64,000 nt of DNA from Anaerolineales bacterium (GTDB lineage: Bacteria; Chloroflexota; Anaerolineae; 4572-78; J111). The notes beneath the pieces were generated by a model. It was not told the DNA's origin. It saw only the letters and a list, made by a program, of their open reading frames with translations, and ran no database searches. Of this stretch, positions 1-8,584 are shown piece after piece; within the stretch, counting starts at the first letter, position 1; each line of letters opens with the position of its first letter. The position numbers were made by a program, and so were the translations under genes. Location of the stretch: NCBI GenBank assembly GCA_015075405.1, contig JABTUK010000006.1, positions 124,001 through 188,000 of the forward strand, given 5' to 3'.

Positions 1-533
1 TGAGCGCCCCCTGCCTGAAACGCATCAACATCCTGGCCCACTCGATGGGCAACCGGGTGCTGCGAGCTACCTTTGACAATGTGGTTCATTACTACCGGCC
101 CAGCGGCGTACCGCTTATCTTTCGTAACATTTTCATGGCCGCCGCCGATGTGGTCAATGAATCGCTTGAGGAAGATCACGGGGGCAAATATATCTGTGAT
201 GCGGCCCGCAATGTGGTTGTTTATTACGCCTCAGACGACCTGGCTTTGCGGGCCAGCAAGGTGGCTAATTTGAAAAACGATGTGGCTTCGCGCCGGTTGG
301 GCCATACCGGGCCGGAGGATATGGCCAAAGTGCCAAAAAACGTCTATGCTATTGATTGTGACGATTTTAATAGCAAATATGATACCTTTGGCCATACCTA
401 TTTTTCGACCGACTCGTTAGGAAATCCGGGCCTCGTGTTCCGGCACATGTGGGAAGCGATTCGCACCGGCCGGGTGCCCATGCCCCACCCCGATGACCGG
501 ACCTTGATTTTAACAACGTCCTTTTTCAAATAA
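1..533 (+). CDS. alpha/beta hydrolase, DUF900-like (5' truncated)
   Basis: The reading frame is open from the window edge (codons in phase with position 3), so the gene starts outside the window. The visible part opens with the nucleophile elbow of an alpha/beta hydrolase, HSMG (Ser at about codon 14), followed by the strand/loop YYASDD that carries a plausible catalytic Asp and by FGHTYF near the C-terminus, which would supply the His. This order and spacing resemble DUF900 family hydrolases, whose substrates are mostly unknown. The ATG at 45 lies inside the nucleophile motif and is not a credible start. The gene is followed after 16 bp by a small membrane protein on the same strand, possibly co-transcribed. 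The fold call is solid; no substrate can be named. Confidence 0.75.
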   Translation, partial: SAPCLKRINILAHSMGNRVLRATFDNVVHYYRPSGVPLIFRNIFMAAADVVNESLEEDHGGKYICDAARNVVVYYASDDLALRASKVANLKNDVASRRLGHTGPEDMAKVPKNVYAIDCDDFNSKYDTFGHTYFSTDSLGNPGLVFRHMWEAIRTGRVPMPHPDDRTLILTTSFFK

Positions 534-549
534 AATTACATTTTATGTT

Positions 550-1140
550 ATGAAGTTACCTTTGCTCTCATTGAAATCTTGTCGCCCTAGACTCCAATTT
601 ATTATTGGGCTTTTGCTGCTCATGACTCTACTCATGCCAGCGGCAGTTCAAGCCATTGGCCCCGGTACAGGTGGCAGCAAAATCAGGGTCAGCGATGAGC
701 GGATTGGGCCTTACATTCTGCTGGTGGCTACCTCGCCCCTGCCGGTGACGGTGGGCCAGATGAGCGTTTGGGTCCGGGTGACAGATATTCACACCAACCA
801 ACTCAGGCGCGATGCCGTTGTCACCATTCAGGCCACCCCCCGTGAGGGCGGGGAAACGCTCACCGCCGAAGCGAGCCACAAAAACGCCGGCAATGATTAT
901 GATTATGTGGCTCATTTTGAGGTGCAAAATACAGGCCAGTGGGATGTTACCGTGTCTGTAACGGGTGAACCCGGTGAGGCCGAGGTCGCTTTCACCGAAA
1001 CCGTCACCCAGGGGTTGAGCCTGGGCCTGCTGCTGGGCCTGGCTATTCCCTTTATTGTGTTGGCAATAATGGTTGGGATTTATCTGTGGCGGCGTTCAGC
1101 AGGGCTGCAAAACTCAGTAGCTCCAATTGTCGAGGAGTGA
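550..1140 (+). CDS. secreted/membrane protein, FixH/YtkA-like
   Basis: A 196-residue protein with an N-terminal hydrophobic signal (about residues 17-36, ending ALPAAVQA-like with a probable signal peptidase site), an Ig-like beta domain in the middle (PLPVTVGQMSVWVRVTD, then TGQWDVTVSV) and one C-terminal transmembrane helix (about 158-180) followed by WRR and a short acidic tail. The middle segment resembles the FixH/YtkA-like beta-sandwich seen in proteins associated with metal or cytochrome biogenesis; that is a weak inference from pattern only. It would sit outside the membrane, anchored at its C-terminus. No clear Shine-Dalgarno sequence precedes the ATG. It is followed by a composite repeat and the convergent galK. 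Confidence 0.6.
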   Translation: MKLPLLSLKSCRPRLQFIIGLLLLMTLLMPAAVQAIGPGTGGSKIRVSDERIGPYILLVATSPLPVTVGQMSVWVRVTDIHTNQLRRDAVVTIQATPREGGETLTAEASHKNAGNDYDYVAHFEVQNTGQWDVTVSVTGEPGEAEVAFTETVTQGLSLGLLLGLAIPFIVLAIMVGIYLWRRSAGLQNSVAPIVEE

Positions 1141-1207
1141 GGCACGCCTTCGTGCTGAACGGAGCCGCACGAAGGCGTGCTGGCTCCTCAAATTTGGATC
1201 TACTCAG
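1141..1207. repeat. dispersed hairpin repeat, family A copy 1 (partial)
   Basis: A strong hairpin (CACGCCTTCGTGC against GCACGAAGGCGTG) followed by CTCAAATTTGGATCTACT. Near-identical elements lie at 52971-53066 and 56711-56812. This copy lacks the left terminal inverted repeat and abuts a second element at 1208. Confidence 0.8.
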
Positions 1208-1306
1208 TCTCAGTAGATCCAAATTTCCCGTAAGGGTGGCATCCCTATGCCGCCCGCTGACGCATAGGGATGCGCCAGCTACGGTGAAAAATTGGATCCA
1301 CTGAGA
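1208..1306. repeat. TIR element with family B hairpin cargo
   Basis: Bounded by TCTCAGTAGATCC and GGATCCACTGAGA (12 of 13 bases inverted). The inside carries two hairpins around GCATCCCTATGC and GCATAGGGATGC. The inside matches, in reverse orientation, the core of 24715-24801, although the terminal repeats there are different. Confidence 0.8.
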
Positions 1307-1332
1307 CTTTTAAAGAAGAGTTTATGAGAGGA

Positions 1333-2481
1333 CTATAGCTCTCCTGCCCCGGCGGAGGCCTGGCAGATATAAACGGTCGCCTCCAGGCCGGAAGCAGCCG
1401 GATATTTTTGGGCAATTGCCGCTTCTACGGCAGGCGCAAGCTCCTGCGGGGCCAGGGCGACCACGCAGCCGCCAAAGCCGCCGCCGGTCATCCGCACCCC
1501 TCCAGCCTCGCCAATCACTTCGCCAATAATCTCAACCAGGGCGTCAATCGGCGGGACAGTAATCTCAAAATCGTCGCGCATGGAAACATGCGACTCGGCC
1601 ATGAGCTGGCCCATCCGCTTCAAATCGCCCTGGGCTAAGGCTTCAGCCGCCGCTTCGGTGCGGGCATTTTCGGTGATGACGTGGCGGGCGCGTTTGGCCA
1701 CCGTGTCATCCAATTCGTCGGCGTGCAGGGCAAAGACATCAGGTGAAACATCGCGCAGGGCCGGCACGCCAAAGTGAGCGGCCGCCGCTTCACACTCCCG
1801 GCGGCGGGTGTTGTACTCGCTGTCCACCAACCCGCGCTTGACATTGCTGTTGGCAATAATCACCGCCACCCCCGGCGGAATCGGCACGGCTCGTTCGTCC
1901 AGGCTGCGGCAGTCAATCAGCAGGGCATGATCAGCCTGGCCCAACGCGGCAATAAATTGGTCCATAATGCCGCAACGCATCCCCACAAAATCATTCTCCG
2001 CTTGCTGACCGGTCAGAGCCAGTGTTTTGAGGTCAACATCGAGGCCGCTCAGGCGGGTCAGCGCCAGGCCCACCGCCACCTCCAACGAAGCCGATGAACT
2101 CAAGCCTGCGCCTTTGGGCACATTTCCGGCAATGACCAGGTTAGCCCCACCCAACGCGTGTCCACGCTGCTGCAAAGCCCAGGCGACGCCGCGCACATAG
2201 TTGCTCCAGGGCGCTGCCGGATCATGGGTAATTTCGGCCGCGAGATCAAAGCCGCTGGTCTGCGGGCCGAAATCGGCCGCCACTACGCTGATCTGCCGGT
2301 CTGAGCGTGGACTGGCGGCGATAACGGTTTCGTAGTTGATAGCGCAGGGCAGCACAAAACCGTCGTTGTAATCGGTATGCTCGCCAATCAAATTCACCCG
2401 CCCCGGCGCGCGGAAGAAATGGGTGGGCGCAGTATCAAAGTGCTGCTTAAAAAGTTGGAAAGTTTTTTCTTTGAGGGTCAT
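1333..2481 (-). CDS. galK: galactokinase
   Basis: Phosphorylates alpha-D-galactose to galactose-1-phosphate (Leloir pathway, cytoplasm). The 382-residue length is normal for the family. All GHMP-kinase landmarks are visible: the galactokinase signature GRVNLIGEHTDYNDG at residues 27-41, the phosphate-binding loop PKGAGLSSSAS at 122-132, the likely catalytic Asp174 in CGIMDQF, and the C-terminal GGxGG motif TGGGFGG. No other Leloir gene is nearby. It lies downstream of ilvD on the same strand, separated by an 88-bp repeat-filled gap, so shared transcription is possible but the functions are unrelated. Identification is confident. Confidence 0.95.
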   Translation of the reverse strand: MTLKEKTFQLFKQHFDTAPTHFFRAPGRVNLIGEHTDYNDGFVLPCAINYETVIAASPRSDRQISVVAADFGPQTSGFDLAAEITHDPAAPWSNYVRGVAWALQQRGHALGGANLVIAGNVPKGAGLSSSASLEVAVGLALTRLSGLDVDLKTLALTGQQAENDFVGMRCGIMDQFIAALGQADHALLIDCRSLDERAVPIPPGVAVIIANSNVKRGLVDSEYNTRRRECEAAAAHFGVPALRDVSPDVFALHADELDDTVAKRARHVITENARTEAAAEALAQGDLKRMGQLMAESHVSMRDDFEITVPPIDALVEIIGEVIGEAGGVRMTGGGFGGCVVALAPQELAPAVEAAIAQKYPAASGLEATVYICQASAGAGEL

Positions 2482-2484
2482 TTT

Positions 2485-2568
2485 GACTCCCTGGACCGAA
2501 GACCGTACCCCCTCCCTTCCCTCCCCCCATTAGGGGGAGGGTTAGGGTGGGGGTCTTCCGTCCCCGGT
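2485..2568. repeat. C/G-rich inverted repeat
   Basis: Between galK and ilvD. CCCCCTCCC... pairs with ...GGGAGGG and the outer GACCGAAGACC pairs with GGTCTTC. It belongs to the same family as the in-frame insertion at 37912-37962 and the element at 62886-62976. Confidence 0.7.
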
Positions 2569-2573
2569 CGTCC

Positions 2574-4256
2574 TTACAGATTCAAATCGGTTACCGCGCC
2601 CAGGCTGCTGGTGGAAACCAGCCGGGCGTATTTGGCCAGCACCCCGTAATTGTAGCGCGGCGCGGGCGGCTGCCACTTCTCGCGTCTCCGGGCCAATTCC
2701 TCATCAGCGATGTTCAACTGAAGCAGGTGTTGTTCGGCGTCAATCGTAATCGAGTCGCCTTCTTGCACCAGGGCAATCGTTCCGCCGACATAGGCTTCGG
2801 GGGCTACGTGGCCGACCACCAGCCCGTATGAGCCGCCGGAGAAACGGCCATCCGTAATCAAGCCCACTTTGCCGCCCAGCCCGGCCCCAATGATGGCCGA
2901 GGTGGGTGAGAGCATTTCGCGCATGCCGGGGCCGCCTTTTGGCCCTTCGTAGCGAATAACCACCACATCCCCTTCTTTAATCTGGCCGGCCAGGATAGCG
3001 TCGAGGCAGGTCTCTTCTGACTCAAAAACGCGAGCCGGACCGGTGATATGGTGGCTTTTAATGCCGGTCACTTTGGCTACAGCGCCCTCGGTAGCCAAGT
3101 TGCCGCGCAGCACCACCAGATGGCCCTGCGGATAGAGCGGCTTAGCGAAGGGGTAAATCACCTGCTGGTCAGGGTTGGGCGTATCGGGAATACCGCGCAG
3201 GGTGTCCTCGACGGTTTGCCCGGTAATGGTCAGGGCGTCGCCGTGCAAAACGCCATTGGCCAGCAAAATCTTCATCACCTGGGGCACGCCGCCGGCCTGG
3301 TGAAAATGAACGGTCAGATAGCGGCCCGATGGTTTCAGGTCGCACAACACCGGCACGCGCCGGCGGATGGTTTCAAAATCGTCAATGGTCAGGGGGACCT
3401 GCGCGGCGTGGGCAATAGCCAGCAGGTGCAACACGGCGTTGGTCGAGCCGCCCAAGGCATTGACGACGGCAATCGCATTTTCAAACGCTTTGCGGGTCAG
3501 AATCTGGCGGGGCAGGCGCTGCGTTTTAATGGCCTCGACCAAAACACGGGCCGATTCGGCGGTGCTGTCCTCTTTTTCGGTATCTTCGGCAGCCATGGTT
3601 GAGGAACGAAATAGGCTCATGCCCATCGCTTCAAAGGCCGACGACATGGTGTTGGCGGTGTACATGCCGCCGCAGGAGCCGGCCCCCGGAATGGCGTGGC
3701 GCTCGATTTCCAACTGGGTTTCGGCGTCAATTTTGCCGGCGCTGTATTGGCCAACCGACTCAAAGACGCTGACAATGTCCAGATCGCGGCCATCGTACTG
3801 GCCGGGCTTGATGGTGCCGCCGTAGACAAAAATCGAGGGGATGTTCATGCGGGCCATGGCCATCATCGCCCCCGGCATATTTTTATCGCAGCCGCCGACG
3901 ACCAGCACCCCGTCCATGGCCTGGGCTTGCACCGCCGTCTCAATCGAGTCGGCAATCACCTCCCGCGAAACCAGCGAATATTTCATGCCCTCGGTGCCCA
4001 TCGAAATGCCGTCGCTGACGGTGATGGTCCCAAACATCTGGGGCATGGCCCCGGCCTCGCGCAAGGCGGCTTCGGCTCGCTTGGCCAAAATCCCCAGGCC
4101 CAGGTTGCAGGGGGTAATGGTGCTGTAGCCATTGGCCACCCCGACAATGGGTTTATCAAAATCGTTGTCGCCAAACCCTACGGCGCGAAGCATCGAACGA
4201 TTGGGGCTGCGCTGCACCCCCTCAGTAATGAGTTTGCTGCGAAGATTTTCCGGCAT
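2574..4256 (-). CDS. ilvD: dihydroxy-acid dehydratase
   Basis: Converts 2,3-dihydroxy-3-methylbutanoate and -pentanoate to the 2-keto acid precursors of valine, leucine and isoleucine. The 560-residue length is typical. Iron-sulfur ligands can be placed at Cys50 (NGYSTITPC), Cys123 (GGCDKNMPGA) and Cys195 (GAGSCGGMYTANTM), the three-cysteine pattern of the IlvD/Edd family; PSGRYL and GGRFSGGS are also present. The length and the ANGYSTITPCN start favour IlvD over 6-phosphogluconate dehydratase. No other ilv gene is in the window. It is transcribed away from the dsbB-like gene; a tandem-repeat hairpin fills the gap before it. Confidence 0.95.
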   Translation of the reverse strand: MPENLRSKLITEGVQRSPNRSMLRAVGFGDNDFDKPIVGVANGYSTITPCNLGLGILAKRAEAALREAGAMPQMFGTITVSDGISMGTEGMKYSLVSREVIADSIETAVQAQAMDGVLVVGGCDKNMPGAMMAMARMNIPSIFVYGGTIKPGQYDGRDLDIVSVFESVGQYSAGKIDAETQLEIERHAIPGAGSCGGMYTANTMSSAFEAMGMSLFRSSTMAAEDTEKEDSTAESARVLVEAIKTQRLPRQILTRKAFENAIAVVNALGGSTNAVLHLLAIAHAAQVPLTIDDFETIRRRVPVLCDLKPSGRYLTVHFHQAGGVPQVMKILLANGVLHGDALTITGQTVEDTLRGIPDTPNPDQQVIYPFAKPLYPQGHLVVLRGNLATEGAVAKVTGIKSHHITGPARVFESEETCLDAILAGQIKEGDVVVIRYEGPKGGPGMREMLSPTSAIIGAGLGGKVGLITDGRFSGGSYGLVVGHVAPEAYVGGTIALVQEGDSITIDAEQHLLQLNIADEELARRREKWQPPAPRYNYGVLAKYARLVSTSSLGAVTDLNL

Positions 4257-4271
4257 TGGAAGACTCCCTGA

Positions 4272-4357
4272 TAAATTTACGATTTATGATTTACGATTTA
4301 CGATTTGGGATTTACGGAGCTTAATCGTAAATCTGAAATCTAAAATCGTAAATCTCT
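4272..4357. repeat. tandem-unit hairpin (TTTACGA units)
   Basis: Left arm made of repeated ATTTACG/ATTTATG units, right arm of the complement (CGTAAATCT units), folding into an AT-rich hairpin between the divergent ilvD and dsbB-like genes. Confidence 0.8.
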
Positions 4358-4459
4358 TTGATTTTCTCCATTCTCTCAAATCGCGCAAATGGGAAGGGCG
4401 TGTATGCACTTGGCGAATTGGGCAAGTTGAGTTACTATTTGGGGATACTTTGATTCAGG

Positions 4460-4915
4460 GTGGACAAGATGAACAAGACGGTCTCTTTCTTTCAACAATA
4501 TGGGGCTTATCTGGCGCTGGCCCCGGCTTTGGCGGCGCTGCTGGGCAGTTTGTACTACAGCGAAGTGGCCGGTTTTATTCCCTGTACCTTGTGCTGGTAC
4601 CAACGGATTTTGATGTATCCGCTGACGCTGATTATTCTGGTCGGCATTTTCAAGCACGACGAATATCTGCCCAATTATGTACTGCCTTTTTCAATTCTGG
4701 GGATGGGGGTTTCAACCTATCATTATCTGATTGAAAAGGGGGTGTTGGAGCAGTCTACGGCTTGTTCGGCGGGCGTGCCTTGCAACGTGGTTTGGGTTAA
4801 TTACCTGGGTTTTATCACCATTGCTTTTATGGCGCTGACGGCTTTTATTATGATTACCGTCATCATGGCCTTCACCCGGTGGGCCTATCGCCAAAGCGAT
4901 GGATTGGCCGAATGA
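4460..4915 (+). CDS. DsbB/BdbC-type disulfide bond formation protein
   Basis: A 151-residue inner-membrane thiol oxidoreductase that reoxidises an extracytoplasmic DsbA-like partner and passes electrons to quinone. Four transmembrane helices are evident (about residues 16-34, 45-62, 72-90, 111-137). The first redox pair is Cys42/Cys45 (PCTLCWYQR), the second Cys102/Cys108 (ACSAGVPC), the normal arrangement of the small BdbC/DsbB proteins. The ATG at 4469 (MNKT) is an alternative start. No DsbA partner is in the window, although the next gene overlaps its stop codon and is probably translated with it. Confidence 0.9.
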   Translation: MDKMNKTVSFFQQYGAYLALAPALAALLGSLYYSEVAGFIPCTLCWYQRILMYPLTLIILVGIFKHDEYLPNYVLPFSILGMGVSTYHYLIEKGVLEQSTACSAGVPCNVVWVNYLGFITIAFMALTAFIMITVIMAFTRWAYRQSDGLAE

Positions 4916-5091
4916 ATTCAAGATGGCGTAGAACTCCCTCCCGACGTTTCGGCCCCAAACAAATCAGCCTGCTCATCGGTGTTATTGTGCTGGCTTTGCT
5001 GGTTGTCACCATTCTGGCGATATTAGAACCGCCGGAAAAACCGGCGGAAAAATTTGTGCCTACTTTGATTGGGCCAGGATTAGGGGATTAG
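4912..5091 (+). CDS. small single-pass membrane protein coupled to dsbB-like gene
   Basis: A 59-residue protein whose ATG overlaps the dsbB-like stop in an ATGA junction, the reason for choosing 4912 over the longer frame that begins at 4879. It has a basic N-terminus (SRWRRTPSRRF), one transmembrane helix (about residues 18-38) and a short proline-rich extracytoplasmic tail. I do not recognise the family. The translational coupling suggests it works with the disulfide-forming protein; in some organisms the neighbour here is a membrane-anchored thioredoxin, but no CxxC is present. The 3' end overlaps the convergent mtaB stop by 12 bp. Confidence 0.55.
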   Translation: MNSRWRRTPSRRFGPKQISLLIGVIVLALLVVTILAILEPPEKPAEKFVPTLIGPGLGD

Positions 5092-6453
5092 GGATTGACT
5101 GGGTATTAACTCAAACCTTATCCCCGCCGGGAAGCCGCCAAAAACCGGAGCTAACTGCCCCAGCAGGGCTGCCGGCGCAGTTTCAACGAGGTGAGCGTCA
5201 ATAACCCGGTTACGTAGATTGACTTCTGGGCTGGTGTGGGTGACAACGCGCAGGTAGTTGCCGGTCAGTCCGCTCCATTGGAGGCCAAAGCCGTACGGCT
5301 CGTGGCTTTCCCAGAGCACCGGCAGCGTCCGCCCGACAAATTGCCGCCGGAATGAATCTTCCAAACTGGCATTTAAGAGGTGCATGCGCTGGCTGCGTTC
5401 CTGAGCCAGCGGAGCCGGGACCTGGCCGCGCATACTGGCCGCCGCCGTGCCCTCGCGCCGCGAGTAGCGAAAAATGTGCAGCTTGGCAAACTGCATTTGT
5501 TCGACAAAGGCCAGGGACTCGGCAAATTCGGCCTCGGTTTCGCCGGGGAAGCCGACGATAATATCGGTTGTGATCGAGACATCGGGGATGGCGGCGCGGG
5601 CAGCCTCGACCAGGGCGGCAAATTGGGCCTGATTGGTGCGGCGGGCCATGCGCCGCAGGGTGGCATCGCAGCCGCTTTGCAGGGGCAGGTGCAAATGGGG
5701 CAAAAGCCGTTCATTTTGCCACGCCTCAAAAAAGTCCGCGTCCAAATCCCACGGCTCCAACGATGATAGACGCAGGCGGGGCAAATCGGTTTCGGCCAGA
5801 ATTGTCCGCACCAGATGGGACAGACCGTGCGCATCGCCCCCGTCATGACCGTAAGAACCAAGATGGACGCCGCTGAGAACGGCTTCCTGGTAGCCCAGGC
5901 CAACCAGACGATTGATTTCGGCCACAATTTCGGCCAGCGGGCGGCTGCGGCTGGCTCCCCGCGCTACGGTGACAATACAAAAGGTGCAGCGGTTGTCGCA
6001 GCCATCCTGAACCTTGACAAAGGCGCGGGTGTGGCTGCCCTCGATCTCGCCGGCCAGGGAGGAGAGGGGGATGAAGGAGGGCGCATCCACTGCCGGAATG
6101 GGGTCGGCGTCGCGCAAGAGGCCGGCCTCGGCCAGAATTTGCGGCAACTGGTCCTTTTGTTCGTTGGGTACCAGCAAATCAACCCCCAGGGCGTTAATTT
6201 CCTGGGGGGCCAGTTCGGCGTAGCAGCCGGTAACTACTACCGCCGCCTGCGGGCTCGCTCGACGCATTTGCCGAATGATCTGGCGCGATTTGCGCGAGGC
6301 CACGTGGGTAACCGCGCAGCTATTGAAAACATACAAATCGGCCAGCTCGCCCGGCCCTACCAGGCGATGCCCCGCCCCGGCAAAAGCCCGCGCCATTTCT
6401 TCAACTTCGCTAATATTCAGCCGGCAGCCGATAGAGTCAACTCGAATACGCAT
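5080..6453 (-). CDS. mtaB: tRNA t6A37 methylthiotransferase (MtaB family)
   Basis: A radical-SAM methylthiotransferase that converts t6A to ms2t6A at tRNA position 37. The 457 residues show the UPF0004 N-terminal domain with three cysteines (Cys10, Cys46 in FNSCAVT, Cys77 in VVTGCYAEL) binding the auxiliary cluster, the radical-SAM CxxxCxxC at Cys152/156/159 (GCDNRCTFC), and a C-terminal TRAM-like segment. The NSCAVTHVASRKSRQ stretch and overall length fit MtaB rather than MiaB or RimO. The family is certain, the subfamily likely. No neighbour is functionally related. The ATG at 6453 has only a weak ribosome-binding site. Confidence 0.88.
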   Translation of the reverse strand: MRIRVDSIGCRLNISEVEEMARAFAGAGHRLVGPGELADLYVFNSCAVTHVASRKSRQIIRQMRRASPQAAVVVTGCYAELAPQEINALGVDLLVPNEQKDQLPQILAEAGLLRDADPIPAVDAPSFIPLSSLAGEIEGSHTRAFVKVQDGCDNRCTFCIVTVARGASRSRPLAEIVAEINRLVGLGYQEAVLSGVHLGSYGHDGGDAHGLSHLVRTILAETDLPRLRLSSLEPWDLDADFFEAWQNERLLPHLHLPLQSGCDATLRRMARRTNQAQFAALVEAARAAIPDVSITTDIIVGFPGETEAEFAESLAFVEQMQFAKLHIFRYSRREGTAAASMRGQVPAPLAQERSQRMHLLNASLEDSFRRQFVGRTLPVLWESHEPYGFGLQWSGLTGNYLRVVTHTSPEVNLRNRVIDAHLVETAPAALLGQLAPVFGGFPAGIRFELIPSQSLIP

Positions 6454-6466
6454 GTTAAACCGTAAA

Positions 6467-6569
6467 TAGAAGGAAGATAGAGGATAGAAGATAGAAGATA
6501 GAGGATAGAAGATAGTTTTCTATCTACTATCCCCTACTACCTACTACCTACTACCTACTACCTATCTCA
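6467..6569. repeat. tandem-unit hairpin (GATAGAA / CTACTAC units)
   Basis: Upstream of mtaB. GATAGAAGATAGAGGATAGA-type tandem units face TTTCTATCTACTATC and then five CTACTAC units. It overlaps the last codons of the downstream PD40 gene. Confidence 0.8.
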
Positions 6570-8265
6570 CATCCATTTTGCTATAAGCCCAATCCGGCCC
6601 GACGCCGGCGTTGGGGATAATCTCTTTTTGGTTGGACCCGTCGCCGCTCATCTTCCAGATGCCCCAATTGCCGCTGCGGGCGCTGCGGAAGATGATATCG
6701 CCGCTGGGGGTGTAGGTAGGCAGGCTGTCGGGGCCGGGCGCTTCGGTGATGCGGCGCAGGTTGCTGCCATCCACATTGACCAGATAGATGTCCACATTGC
6801 CGCCCTCGTCACGGCTAAAGGCAATGGTTTTGCCGTCGGGCGACCAGGCCGGGAAGGAGTCAGAGCCGCCATTGGTAATGAGGGTATGACCGGAGTCATC
6901 TCGATTGGAAATCCAGATGCCGGTTTTGCCATCGCGCCCGGAGCGATAAACGACTTTTTGGCTGTCGGGCGACCAGTCGGCCTGTTCGCCCAAAATCTCA
7001 AAGCGGAACTGTTGATTATCTGCTGTACCCAAAAAGTAGATACGGTAATCACTGCCACCAGGTTTAGCATCGAAGGCTACCATTTGCCCATCGGGCGAAA
7101 CGCTGGCCCAGCGGGCCGTGCCTTGCTTCCAATCAACCGGCTGTTGCAGCACCGCCAGATCAGCCGAGGGCAGAGCAGCAGCATTAAGCAAAGCCACAAT
7201 CCCGTTGCTCACACCGTCGAAGACAAAATCACGCCCATCGGCCAGATGCTGCCGGTCAATACCAGCTTCACCAAAAAAGAAGATTTGCTGGCCGTTGGGG
7301 GTCCAGGAAGGGCCGGCAGCCCGGTTGAGCAGAAACTTTTCGCCCTGCCCGTTCGTGTCGGCCACGTAGAGATTGTGCTGACCGCCATCCCACTTGGTGT
7401 AAGCCAACTTGTAGACTCCACCACCGCTGCTGGCCGCAGGTTTGGTTGGGGCAGGTGTGGATGCGGGCGTGGGAGTTTCGGCTTCAGCGGTGGGTGTGGT
7501 CAGATCGGCGGCGTGTTCGGCTTCGTCGGTGCTTTGGGCCAGCTCGATTTCTGCTTCGATGGTAAAGTTGCCGGTTTGCAGCAGTTCATCCTGCGCATAA
7601 AGTTCCAGGGTCCATTCACCTGGAAAGAGGGGATTATTGCCGGCATCAATAAAATAATCAAATACGCCGGTTTCATCACCTGTCCATTTTTGGGCGTTAC
7701 GCAAAACCTCTTTGCCGTCCAGATACCAGACCCGCTCCCAGGTATAATCTTTAGACATACCGCTGTACTCAAAAATAGCATGAACCTGGGTAATGCCTTC
7801 CTGGAAGGTCAAACCGGGATCAATCGGCTCGTAATTTTCCGTAGCGCCCAGGGCAAAGGTGATGGGGCCAAATTCCGGCTCGCTGGGGGGGGCGGGCGTC
7901 TCCGTTTCAATTGGGGTTTCGGCTTCAGCGGTAGGTTCGGCAGTCTCAACAATAACCTCAACCGTAGCTTCTTCGGTGGCGGAGGCCGCCGACAGGGTGG
8001 CGGTTGAGGTGGGAGTTTCTGACGTTGGAGCAAGCGTCGCGGTTGCTCCACTCAGGCCGGCCAGGGTGTCCTGTAGCTGGTCGCGGGCCAGATAAATGCC
8101 CACACCGGCCAATAGGGCCACACAGAGCAATAAGGCGCAGCCGACCCCGGCAGCAATCAGCCAGGGGTTACGCTTTTTGGCCGGGGGCGGGGTGGCCGGC
8201 TGGGGCGCGCCGCTCACCTCGGAGGTGCCTCTACCCGAATAAACCGTTTGATCAAAGTCGCTCAT
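6562..8265 (-). CDS. membrane-anchored PD40 beta-propeller protein
   Basis: A 567-residue protein starting at 8265 (GGGAG 8 bases upstream; the longer frame to 8316 has no such site). The N-terminus is cytoplasmic and Pro-rich, followed by one transmembrane helix (about residues 34-57), a Thr/Ala/Glu/Pro-rich stalk, a beta-domain of unknown type (about 125-230), a second Thr/Pro stalk and a C-terminal TolB-like propeller (about 270-560). PD40 blades are recognisable: WSPDSQKVVYRSG, WSPDGKTIAFSRDEGG, YTPSGDIIFRSARSG. It would be displayed outside the membrane. The stalk-plus-propeller layout matches the C-terminal half of the kinase at 22498. The ligand is unknown. Confidence 0.75.
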   Translation of the reverse strand: MSDFDQTVYSGRGTSEVSGAPQPATPPPAKKRNPWLIAAGVGCALLLCVALLAGVGIYLARDQLQDTLAGLSGATATLAPTSETPTSTATLSAASATEEATVEVIVETAEPTAEAETPIETETPAPPSEPEFGPITFALGATENYEPIDPGLTFQEGITQVHAIFEYSGMSKDYTWERVWYLDGKEVLRNAQKWTGDETGVFDYFIDAGNNPLFPGEWTLELYAQDELLQTGNFTIEAEIELAQSTDEAEHAADLTTPTAEAETPTPASTPAPTKPAASSGGGVYKLAYTKWDGGQHNLYVADTNGQGEKFLLNRAAGPSWTPNGQQIFFFGEAGIDRQHLADGRDFVFDGVSNGIVALLNAAALPSADLAVLQQPVDWKQGTARWASVSPDGQMVAFDAKPGGSDYRIYFLGTADNQQFRFEILGEQADWSPDSQKVVYRSGRDGKTGIWISNRDDSGHTLITNGGSDSFPAWSPDGKTIAFSRDEGGNVDIYLVNVDGSNLRRITEAPGPDSLPTYTPSGDIIFRSARSGNWGIWKMSGDGSNQKEIIPNAGVGPDWAYSKMDVR

Positions 8266-8584
8266 TTTAACTCCCACCAGAAATTTGATAAAGATAATGG
8301 GTTTGCCAGAAGGCATGCGCCAGTTGCCGGCGTGGCAAAAAATAGTTTTGTAGAATTATGGACAACGTGGCGTAGAAAGGGCCGAGCCTTGAGGTTAGTT
8401 TAGCCTTGACTCAGGGCAAATCTGTCCAGGCTACAGGCAAGTTTCTTACCAAAAGCATATCATTGAGCGGGTTTAGTGTCAAGTTATAGGCCCGCCGGAG
8501 TCTCAAATCGCCCCTTTATCTTTTTTGAAAAAGGTGTTATAATTTAGTTATGTTTACAAGATGTGCCGTTACGCGAGGTGAGCC
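8266..8584. other. intergenic region between divergent genes
   Basis: Divergent gap between the PD40 protein and the Excalibur protein. Apart from the promoter at 8535-8543 and the two ribosome-binding sites I see no gene, RNA or repeat in it. Confidence 0.6.
8535..8543 (+). promoter_or_regulatory. extended -10 promoter for Excalibur gene
   Basis: TG-T-TATAAT, a perfect -10 with extended TGn, 42 bases before the ATG at 8585. No good -35 is seen at the right distance. Confidence 0.6.

Noticed and set aside
6628..8007. Plus-strand frame of 459 codons antisense to the PD40 protein
   Set aside because: It mirrors the GC-rich codons of the propeller gene; no domain is recognisable and no ribosome-binding site is present.
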